Source: Opitutus sp. GAS368 (GTDB taxonomy: Bacteria; Verrucomicrobiota; Verrucomicrobiae; Opitutales; UBA953). From it: 5,845 nt of DNA. The position numbers were made by a program, and so were the translations under genes. Position 1 is the first letter of the stretch; each line of letters opens with the position of its first letter. Positions 1 to 5,845 of this stretch are shown here, piece after piece. The DNA is taken from assembly GCA_943332745.1 (NCBI GenBank), contig CALQQQ010000083.1, positions 1 to 5,845 on the forward strand, read 5' to 3'. Under the pieces are notes generated by a model. The model worked only from the letters and a program-made list of their open reading frames with translations. It was not told where the DNA came from and searched no databases.

Positions 1-2
1 AC

Positions 3-332
3 ACGACCTTGGGCGTGACCGTGGCTCCATCAGCTACCACGCTCACGGCGTCCATGGCGAACCGGATCAACACCGCGAGCGGTTCCCCGGGCGGCACCGT
101 CACCCTGACGGGCAGCGCTTCGATCTCTGGTTTGAAGTTCGTCGGCACCACCAACCTGATCGCGAACGCGCTGGTGACCACGCCGAGTGTGCTGGTCGCC
201 ACGGGGGGCACCTCGGTCATCTCGGGTACGGCCGGCCTCACGGCTCCGAGCGGGACGGATCTGATCATCCGCACCGATAGCTCCAATGATACCCTGACCA
301 TCTCCTCGCCGATCACGTCGGATACGACGGGG
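3..332 (+). other. Inter-repeat module, copy 0 (C-terminal part only, cut by window edge)
   Basis: Residues 1-110 lead directly into the first PATR lysine-glycine motif and look like the last third of the large module seen complete three times later. The shared pattern is a short strand with S/N-x-L (SGLKFVG at 43-49), then V-L-V-x-x-G-G (near 63-71), then alternating strands ending in a I-S-S-P-I-type strand just before the PATR lysine. The N-terminal marker parts of the module would lie upstream of the window. The match is by order and pattern, with low identity. Confidence 0.55.
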
Positions 333-3300
333 GTGACCAAGGCGGGCCTCGGCACGCTCACGCTCTCGGGGGCGAACGCTTTCGTCGGCAATATCTACAT
401 CAACGCGGGCACGCTGGCGCTCTCCGGGACCGCTTATAACAATGCCGATCCGGCGACCGGTCCGCTGGGAGCGGGCGGGGTGCTCCGTTCCCTCCGCCTC
501 AACGGCGGCACGTTCTCCCTGACCTCCGGGACGCTTAACCCCGTCGCCGGTACGAAGCAATTCTTCATCGGCACCGCGGGTGGTACGATCAATCTCGGTG
601 CGGGCGCCGGAATTAAACTCGACGATGTGGGTCAGCTTTCTGGTGGCGGTAACCTTACGGTCACCGGCACGGGTTCCAGTGTCGTCACACTCAGCAACGC
701 GAACGTGGGCTTCACGGGTAATGTCGCCATCAATGGCGGCACCCTCGTGGTCGGTAACGCGGCGGCGCTCGGCTCGGGTAGCCAGACGCTGGTGATGGCG
801 AGTAATCTCACCGCCCTCGATCTCCAGGGGGTCATTCCGAATACCGTCTGGCTCTCCGGCTCCGGCCTCAGCGGCCAAGGTGCCGTGGTGAGTTCCGCTC
901 CGGGTGGCGGGCTCAGTGGTTCGGTTTTCTTGACCGGTTCCACCCTTTTCAACCTCGCCAACCCGGTCACCATCTCGGGCGCGATTACGCAGGTCGGCGG
1001 GGTCTTCGGGCTGACCAAGGAAGGCAATTCGATCCTCACGTTGACGGGCACGAATCATTTCACGGGCGGTCTCACCATCAATAACGGGACCATCAATCTG
1101 GGGAGCCGAGCGGGGGCTGGTCCGGCTAACGCGCCGATCACGATCAACTCCGCCAACTTGGGCAATGCGCTCCAGCTCAGCGGTGGCATCACCGTCGCCA
1201 ATCCCCTGAACACCGGAAGCACCAACCAGCTTTTCGGCGGCATCAATTTCGGCGGGGTGCTCGAGAATGTCTCGGGCGACAACACCTACGCCGGCGGCAT
1301 CTCGATGGCCATCGACACCGTCATCGGTTCGTCGGCGAACACGTTGACGATCACGGGCGGCATTCAGGAGGTCACCAAGGAGAGTCAGTTATATTTCACG
1401 GGGGCGGGTAATATCGTCCTGAGTGGCACGAAGATCACCCCTTGGACCGCCGGGGGGAACTTCTATTCCATCCAGAAGTATGGCGCGGGCACGTTGACGA
1501 TCACGAATCCGCAGGACGTCGCCTTGAACGGCGGGGTGAACGGCGGGGCCTTCATGATTCGCCAGGGTACGGTGAATTTCACCGACGAAGGTCGTTGGCG
1601 CTCCGGTTTCTTTGTCGACCAAGGCGCCACGCTCTCCGTCGATTTCACGACCGGGCTCAACTCGACCCTCGGTCGCCTGACTACGGCTTCGTTCGATATC
1701 AACGGTAACTTCTCCGGTGGGTCGAGCTACCCCCTCACGCTCCGCGGCGGCAACTTCAAGTTGGTCGGGGCCCCAAATCAGGGCCTCACCCGTGAGTGGT
1801 TCAGTTCGGCTAGTTTTGGGCGCGGTTCCTCGACCATCACGATCATCTCGAATGACCTGAATAACACCGTACTGCAAATCTGGGGGATGGGTACGAGTTT
1901 CCCGACGCAGCAGGGTGGACCAGCTGGCGTGAGCCTCCTCGTCCGCGGCACCTACCTCGGCGCCAGCCTCGGTGCCTCGGTCTTGCGGTGGAACGGCTTC
2001 GGCTGGACCGGGCAGGATGGCGGCGGTGACCTTCGCAACAAGGGCCTAATGGCCTGGATGCTGATCGATAGCACCGAGACCGGCCTGGGGACTTCCTTCG
2101 CCACGGCAGACGGCGGCAACACCTATCTCCGGGCGCTCAATCAGAAGATTTATAGTACCGCCAGTATCGCCGCGGGCCTACCTTATCAGCACGAGTACGA
2201 TGACGATAACCTCGTCACCCAGGACTTTAACGCCCACCTTACCACCTCGCTCCCGACGGTGTACGTGCCGGCCTCGGTCTCCCCGAACTCGCTCACGGTC
2301 GAGCCTGGCACCAACCTGCAGATCGCCGCGGGGGCCCGGCTTTCGCTGCAGAGCGGCGGCATCCTGATTCGCACCGGGGCGCCCACCACGACCTTCACCG
2401 GCGGCGTCATCAATCAGACCAGTAATCTCCTGCCGCTCTACTTCTGGACATTGGGTAATCTTGATTTGGTCACGCCGTTGAACGGCGGCAATGGTATCAC
2501 GAACGGTAACATCGGGCTCGTGAAGGCCGGGGCGGGTATCCTCGCCCTGAAGCCCCCGCTGGCCAATATCAACGGCCTCACCACGCAAGGCACGAACACG
2601 TATAGCGGCCAGATGGTGATCAACGACGGCACCGTCAAACTTTACGCGAACAACGCGATCCAGGCGAACAACTTTCTGGCCATGGTGAGCGGCACCCTCG
2701 ACCTCAACGGCAAGGTGCAGCAGGTCTATTCGCTCTTCAGTGACAGCATCGTGCCCAACGCCAACGGCGTCATCATCAATAGCGCCGGCACGGCGGCCAC
2801 TTTCGTCCTGAATCAGGATAACAACGCGCGCGCCTGGTCTGGTCAGGTCCAAGGCGTCACGAATTTCGTGCGCTCGGGTCAGAATACTTTCACGCTGAAC
2901 AGCCTCCAGCCTTTCACCGGCGCCGCGGTGCTGAATGGCGGGACGACGAACCTCATTGCCGAGGCGGCTTTCACCGGCATGAGCTCGCTCGAGATCAGTT
3001 ACGCGACGTTGCAGCTCGATAACGGTGCGAACTCCAGCAACCAGACCATCAAGGCCCTGGCTAATCGCCTCAACGATGCCGCCGGCATTACGTTGCGGAG
3101 CGGTACCCTCAATTTCTACGGTCGCCAGAATGTCGCTTCGGCCGAGACCATCGGGGCGGTGTCGCTCGCGGCGGGCTTCAATGTGATCAATGCCAATCAC
3201 GGCGGCGGCGGCGCGCTTTACACCCAGGATGTGCTGATGGCCTCGCTGACGCGTCCCGCGGGTTCCGCGGCGACGTTCATCGTGCAGTCCAACGCGACGC

Positions 3301-5845
3301 TCGCTGGCACCGGCGTCGGTGATGCCCGCGTGAAAGCCACGAGCCTGGAAGGCGGCGGCGGTCTCACCAATAATATCGTCGGCCCTTGGGCGATTAACGG
3401 CGCTGACTTCCTCAGTTACGTCGTAGGTTCCGGCTTCAAGGCGTTGGGCCAGTCCGGCACCGCGGGTTACGACCTGACTTCAATGCCGAGCGGGAGCAAC
3501 CCGACCAAGAATGTCCGCCTGAGTGGCGCGACCTCGATTCCGGCCGGCGGCGCGACGATCAACGCGCTGAGCCTCGGGGGGGGTGCTTTCGACCTCACTT
3601 TCAACACGGGCACCGATGTCCTCAACCTCGTCAGCGGTGGTTTGATCGGCACGAATAACAACAACCTCATCGGCAGTTCCGTCGGGAACGGACGACTGAC
3701 CGCGGGCGGCGCCTCCCCGGGGGCGAACAGCGACCTCTACCTTTACAATCGTTTGAATACGATGACGTTGAACTCGACCGTCATCGATAACGGGGCCTCG
3801 TCGGTCCGCCTCATCCTCACGGCTACCGGCGGCGCCATCAATCTCAGCAACATTGCCGCCAGTTATACGGGTGGCACGGTGATCAATGGCGGCACGGTGA
3901 ACCTGCTCTCCACGGCCTCCGCGCCGGTGATTCCGGCCGCCACGGTGCCGGCCAACGGTTTGGTGCTCAATGGCGCCACGGTGTGGATGGGTAGCCAGAC
4001 CAATAACTTCACCAGCCAGATCGCCGCGGCGAACATCGTCACGCTCAACGGCAGCTCGAACCTCTACTTCTTCGGCAACAACACCATCGCGGGCCTGGTC
4101 TTTAATAACTCCGGTGGCTCGTCCAATCCCGGGGTGCGTACCTTCTATCCTAATAGCGCGACGGGTGCGGGGAGCACGGGTATCCTGACGTTAGGTTCCG
4201 CGGGTATCGTGGCCACGTCGGCGAATGTCGGTACCGTCGCGACCGTGGAAGGGCGCGTCGACTTCGGCGCCGGTGCCGGGGTCATCAATGTGGACTCCAT
4301 CAATGTCGCGGGCGTCACGGACGTCTCGCCGCTGATGCCGGGCTTAGCCTTGCAGGCCATCGTCGGTTCCGCCGGCGGAATCACCAAGTCCGGCACGGGC
4401 TTGCTGCAACTCTCCGCTCAATCCAGTTTCACCTCCGGGTTCACCGTCGCGGCCGGCGGCCTGCGGAACGGCGTCCTGAACGCGGGTTCCCGTTATGCGA
4501 CGCTCACGGTGTCGGCTGGGGCGCGTTATGACCTGAACAGCTACTCGACCACCTGGGGTGCCCTCGCTGGGTCCGGGGATGTGTTTAACTCGTATCTCGC
4601 GGGCGGCGCCCCGCAGGTCCTCCCGACGCTCAACGTCGGCTTCAATAACGCGAGCACCACGTTCTCTGGGCGGTTAGAGCGTTTCAACGATGCCGTGATC
4701 TTTAATTTCGCCAAGGTCGGTTCGGGTACGTTGACCATGACCTCGGCCCAAGACAGCGCTGGTTCGTTTGGGATGATGTCCGTCCTCGGTGGACGTCTGG
4801 CGTATGCCGGCGCCGGTCGCGCCTTTGTCGCGAACGAATTGGCCGCCCCCACTTTCACGGTCAGCACGAACGGCATCCTGCTCCTCGATAATACGGCAAC
4901 GAATCTTGATGACCGTCTCGGGCTGACCACGGCGGGGATCTTGGCGATCCAAGGTGGCACGCTGCAGCTCAATGGGAATGCGACCGCCGACACCACGGAG
5001 ACCGTCAAACTACTTAAGGTGATCTCCGGGGGCGGGCGGATTGAACTCAATGCGGTGAGCGGCAATATCCTCAACTTGGTCCTAGGTAATCTTGCCACGC
5101 CGAATAATTCCGGCTCGTTGGTCATCGCCGGAATCAACGGCCTCGCCCCGACGCCAGGAGCGGCCAACCTGACCATCATCAGCAACTCCGTGCCCTATCA
5201 GGGCTCACAGGGTTGGGGGTCCAACGGGGACACCAGTATGCCGGTCCGCGCGGATATTATCGCGGATGCTTCGGCTACCGGTTTCGGCACGGGCTTCCTC
5301 GTCAAGGATACGGACACCGGTTCCTGGCGAGCCCTGGCGACGGCGGAGTTGAACCTGAATCTGACCCAGCTCGGCACCCATGAAAATGTCGGGTTGCTGA
5401 CCAGTCAGACCTTCGCCAGCGACCTCCTGTTGAACACGCTCACCGTCGGAGCGGGGACGCTGTCCCTGACGCCGACGCTGAATGCAGGGGTCTTCGGGGC
5501 CTACGGTCCTGGCGGTCGACTGCTCAATCTCGGGCTCTCCAACGCCTCCTCGGTGCTCATCCGTTCCGGGGCGACGACGACCCTCGCGGCCGGCTCCATC
5601 ACGTCCGCTGGTACGGCTTATTTCCATATCGTCAACGGCAGTACCCTCAACCTGAACGCCTCCTTTGGCGTGGGCACGTCCGCCGGCTTCGTCAAAGCGG
5701 GCGATGGTACCCTGAATGTGAACCGCAAGGCTTACCTCGCGCCCGTGGGTTTGAAGGGTGGTTTCACGGCGCTCAACAGCGATATCGTGACCCACGATAC
5801 GGCGACCAATGTCACCGTCGGATCCTTGGTGAGCGGTGCCGGTAT
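3..5845 (+). CDS. Giant PATR-repeat (autotransporter-associated beta-strand) surface protein, internal fragment
   Basis: This reading frame crosses the whole window without a stop (1947 complete codons plus two bases), so both gene ends lie outside it. The translation carries about ten PATR units, for example VTKAGLGTLTLSG at residues 111-123 and ITKSGTGLLQLS at 1460-1471. They are separated by long Gly/Thr/Asn/Ser/Ala/Val-rich stretches in which short hydrophobic strands alternate with G, N or T turns, as in beta-helical passengers. No cysteine codon was found and no membrane segment is evident, which fits an exported protein. By family knowledge PATR proteins are secreted or outer-membrane-displayed and are usually thought to act in adhesion or surface structure; substrate and partner are unknown. 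The visible length already exceeds most classical autotransporter passengers. No signal peptide, beta-barrel or PEP-CTERM-type anchor is visible, so the export route is inferred. PATR membership is secure; a specific function is not. Confidence 0.93.
333..428 (+). repeat. PATR unit 1 (near-consensus)
   Basis: Residues 111-142 read VTKAGLGTLTLSG, then ANAFVGNIYINAGTLALSG. This is one of the best matches in the window to the PATR consensus: Lys-x-Gly, then G-T-L-T-L-S-G, an aromatic turn, and I-N-x-G-T-L. By family knowledge each unit adds about one turn of beta-helix. It follows the partial module directly. Confidence 0.9.
543..650 (+). other. GTAGG-type lead-in segment before PATR 2
   Basis: Residues 181-216 contain FIGTAGGTINLGAGAGIKL followed by a G-Q-L-S-G-G-G turn. 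This is the common PATR-protein lead-in, in which an edge strand with a G-T-A/G-G-G-T motif precedes a G-x-L-S-G-x-G turn and the next PATR. It is preceded by a LNGGTFSLTSGT strand pair at about residues 165-176. The resemblance is to recalled family patterns. Confidence 0.55.
651..755 (+). repeat. PATR unit 2 (lacks the Lys-Gly start)
   Basis: Residues 217-251 read NLTVTGTGSSVVTLSNANV, then GFTGNVAINGGTLVVG. The second half (F-T-G-x-x-x-I-N-G-G-T-L) matches the PATR consensus, but the usual L-T-K start is replaced by L-T-V. It is followed by NAAALGSGSQTLVM, a typical strand after a PATR unit, and then a L-D-L-Q-G strand. Confidence 0.75.
1011..1103 (+). repeat. PATR unit 3 (near-consensus)
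   Basis: Residues 337-367 read LTKEGNSILTLTGTNHF, then TGGLTINNGTINLG. Lys, Gly, the L-T-L-T-G strand, the aromatic turn and I-N-N-G-T-I are all in place. A G-A-I-T-Q-V-G-G turn comes just before it, as is usual for this family. Confidence 0.9.
1242..1427 (+). other. ENVSG-type PATR-associated segment with truncated PATR-like end
   Basis: Residues 414-475 contain INFGGVLENVSGDNTYAGG, then a T-V-I-G-S-S-A-N-T-L-T-I-T-G-G-I strand pair, then VTKESQLYFTGAGNIVLSG. The motif order (G-x-L-E-N-V-S-G-x-N-T-Y-x-G, I-G-S, T-L-T-I-x-G-G-I, F-x-G-A-G-N-I) matches a variant segment I recall from other PATR proteins. The VTK at 457-459 begins like a PATR, but the Lys-x-Gly and the second half are missing. 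Confidence 0.6.
1470..1580 (+). repeat. PATR unit 4 (with longer central loop)
   Basis: Residues 490-526 read IQKYGAGTLTITNP, then an N-G-G-V-N-G-G loop, then MIRQGTVNF. The Lys-x-Gly-A-G-T-L core is clear. The loop between the two strands is longer than in units 1 and 3. Module copy 1 begins 48 bases downstream. Confidence 0.8.
1629..2516 (+). other. Large inter-repeat module, copy 1 (tryptophan-rich)
   Basis: Residues 543-838. In order it shows T-L-S-V-D at the start; a L-R-G-G-N-F-K-L-V-G strand (580-589); a W-F-S-S-A-S-F-G-R-G-S-S-T-I-T-I stretch (599-614); an aromatic and glycine region with W627, W663, W668 and W685; the marker TGLGTSF (693-699), then RAL at 710-712; an acidic YDDDN turn near 732; NSLTV; and a final L-S-L-Q-S-G-G-I-L strand. 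It ends at the PATR 5 lysine motif. The same order occurs in copies 2 and 3. TGxGTxF followed by RAL eleven residues after the Phe is identically spaced in copy 3. The function is unknown. A beta-helical or beta-sandwich structural segment is likely, by inference. Confidence 0.65.
2517..2645 (+). repeat. PATR unit 5
   Basis: Residues 839-881 read LVKAGAGILALKPP, then a loop, then NTYSGQMVINDGTVKLY. Lys-x-Gly-x-Gly and T-Y-S-G-x-x-x-I-N-D-G-T-V are clear, with an insertion of about ten residues between the two halves. It is followed by an A-N-N-A-I strand and GTLDLNGKVQQVYSL, the usual L-D-L-N-G link to the next unit. Confidence 0.85.
2865..2960 (+). repeat. PATR unit 6
   Basis: Residues 955-986 read FVRSGQNTFTLNSLQPFTGA, then AVLNGGTTNLIA. 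Arg replaces the usual Lys, but spacing and strand pattern fit the consensus. A W-S-G-Q-V-Q-G turn (from W945) precedes it, as expected for the turn before a PATR. Module copy 2 starts 45 bases downstream. Confidence 0.82.
3006..3806 (+). other. Large inter-repeat module, copy 2
   Basis: Residues 1002-1268. It starts T-L-Q-L-D-N, then N-R-L, LRSGTLNFYGRQ (1031-1042) with A-S-A-E-T-I-G-A-V, a strand ending F-N-V-I-N-A, R-P-A-G-S-A-A-T-F-I-V, and then GPWAINGADF (W1129, F1136) with KAL at 1146-1148. NVRLSGATSI, INALSLGGG and LVSGGL follow. GPWAINGADF-x9-KAL resembles the G-G/P-W-A-x-x-N-G-x-D-W/F motif I recall from inter-repeat regions of verrucomicrobial PATR proteins. Of the three full copies this is closest to that remembered form. 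No catalytic motif is visible. Confidence 0.68.
3807..3908 (+). repeat. PATR unit 7 (degenerate, no Lys-Gly start)
   Basis: Residues 1269-1302 read RLILTATGGAINLSN, then ASYTGGTVINGGTVNLL. The second half (Y-T-G-G-T-V-I-N-G-G-T-V) is a near-perfect PATR end, while the L-T-K-x-G start is absent. It occupies the same position after module copy 2 that canonical PATR units hold after copies 1 and 3. Confidence 0.75.
4038..4379 (+). other. NNTIAGL-type PATR-associated segment
   Basis: Residues 1346-1459 contain VTLNGSSNLYFFGNNTIAGL, then V-F-N-N-S-G-G, a G-I-L-T-L-G-S-A-G-I strand and L-A-L-Q-A-I-V-G-S-A-G-G, which runs straight into PATR 8. This differs from the large module and is seen once in the window. 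The order (S-x-L-x-x-x-G-N-N-T-I-A-x-L-x-F-x-N-x-G-G, then a L-T-L strand) resembles another recurring segment recalled from very long PATR proteins. Its function is unknown. Confidence 0.55.
4380..4472 (+). repeat. PATR unit 8
   Basis: Residues 1460-1490 read ITKSGTGLLQLSAQSSFT, then SGFTVAAGGLRNG. The Thr-Lys-Ser-Gly-Thr-Gly start is canonical. The end is G-G-L instead of G-T-L. It is followed by LNAGSRYATLTVSAGARYDL, a strand pair of the usual L-x-V-x-x-G-x-x-x-D-L kind. Confidence 0.87.
4707..4811 (+). repeat. PATR unit 9
   Basis: Residues 1569-1603 read FAKVGSGTLTMTSAQDS, then FGMMSVLGGRLAYAG. The Lys-x-Gly-x-Gly-T-L-T-M-T start is canonical. The second strand is divergent (V-L-G-G-R-L). 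It is preceded by a T-T-F-S-G-R-L turn, as is usual. Module copy 3 begins 63 bases downstream. Confidence 0.83.
4875..5687 (+). other. Large inter-repeat module, copy 3
   Basis: Residues 1625-1895. The order of elements repeats that of copies 1 and 2: I-L-L-L-D-N, then D-D-R-L, IQGGTLQLNGNATADTTET (1649-1667), a G-G-G-R-I-E-L-N strand, N-N-S-G-S-L-V-I, G-W-G near W1738, the marker TGFGTGF (1759-1765), and WRAL at 1775-1778. LTSQTF, LLLNTLTVG, SSVLIRSG and a last L-N-L-N-A-S-F strand precede PATR 10. Residues between the marker Phe and RAL are exactly as many as in copy 1, although overall identity is low. Confidence 0.65.
5688..5774 (+). repeat. PATR unit 10
   Basis: Residues 1896-1924 read FVKAGDGTLNVN, then a loop and GLKGGFTAL. 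The first half is canonical. The second half has lost the I-N-x-G-T-L pattern. It is followed by a strand running to the right edge of the window (GSLVSGAG at 1940-1947), so the protein continues beyond. Confidence 0.78.

Noticed and set aside
580..795. Small forward open frame of 71 codons in another phase
   Set aside because: It overlaps PATR 2 in a different frame, is Arg/Ser-rich, and has no evident ribosome site or family.
30..1058. Long open frame on the minus strand, 342 codons
   Set aside because: It lies fully antisense to the PATR frame. Its protein is an Arg/Glu/Asp/Gly/His-rich low-complexity product expected from the complement of Gly/Thr/Asn/Val codons in GC-rich DNA, and no family is recognisable.
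1340..1505. Exact 16-base repeat (1340-1355 and 1490-1505)
   Set aside because: Both copies encode the same T-L-T-I-T strand in the same frame. Shared codon choice in a repetitive protein explains it, and it is not flanked by any mobile-element structure.
2178..3200. Long open frame on the minus strand, 340 codons
   Set aside because: It is in the same antisense phase relation to the PATR gene as the 30-1058 frame and has the same biased composition. It covers module copy 1 and PATR 5 and 6, whose forward translation is clearly the real one.
4541..5185. Minus-strand open frame of 214 codons, Pro/Ala/Val/Leu-rich
   Set aside because: Another antisense shadow. It has no recognisable domain, and the forward frame here carries PATR 9 and the start of module copy 3.
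5205..5795. Minus-strand open frame of 196 codons
   Set aside because: Antisense shadow of module copy 3 and PATR 10, with composition typical of such shadows.
1..5845. Search for tRNA, rRNA, CRISPR array, insertion sequence, promoter or terminator
   Set aside because: Nothing of the kind was seen. The window is wholly coding, and its repeats are protein-level, unequal in length and diverged in DNA, unlike a CRISPR array.

Overview
The window lies inside one very large protein-coding gene. The third forward frame is open from base 3 to the end without a stop, 1947 complete codons, with no start, stop, promoter, terminator or second gene. In all residue numbers below, residue n is encoded at base 3n. 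The protein is rich in Gly, Thr, Asn, Ser, Ala, Leu and Val. It has few Lys and Met, and no Cys was found in a codon-by-codon translation. It is built from autotransporter-associated beta-strand repeats (the PATR family, consensus roughly L-T-K-x-G-x-G-T-L-x-L-S-G ... F/Y-x-G-x-x-x-I-N-x-G-T-L). This points to an extracellular or outer-surface beta-helical filament or adhesin.

The organism is probably a GC-rich Gram-negative bacterium; composition is about 60% GC by eye. Huge PATR proteins with this type of inter-repeat module are typical of Verrucomicrobiota, especially Opitutales-like lineages, and also occur in related phyla and Proteobacteria. This placement rests on recalled family knowledge and not on a marker gene.

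Layout: bases 3-332 are the tail of a large inter-repeat module. Bases 333-1580 hold PATR units 1-4 with a GTAGG-type lead-in (543-650) and an ENVSG-type segment (1242-1427). Bases 1629-2516 are full module copy 1, followed by PATR 5 and 6 (2517-2960). Bases 3006-3806 are copy 2, followed by a degenerate PATR 7, a different NNTIAGL-type segment (4038-4379), and PATR 8 and 9. Bases 4875-5687 are copy 3, followed by PATR 10 at the right edge.

The main structural observation is a higher-order pattern. A module of about 270-295 residues, highly diverged between copies, occurs three times in full and once in part. Each full copy sits between two PATR units. The passenger therefore looks assembled from large PATR-module-PATR blocks and not from short repeats alone. 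The secretion and anchoring ends (signal peptide, and a beta-barrel or PEP-CTERM-like tail) would lie outside the window and cannot be judged here.
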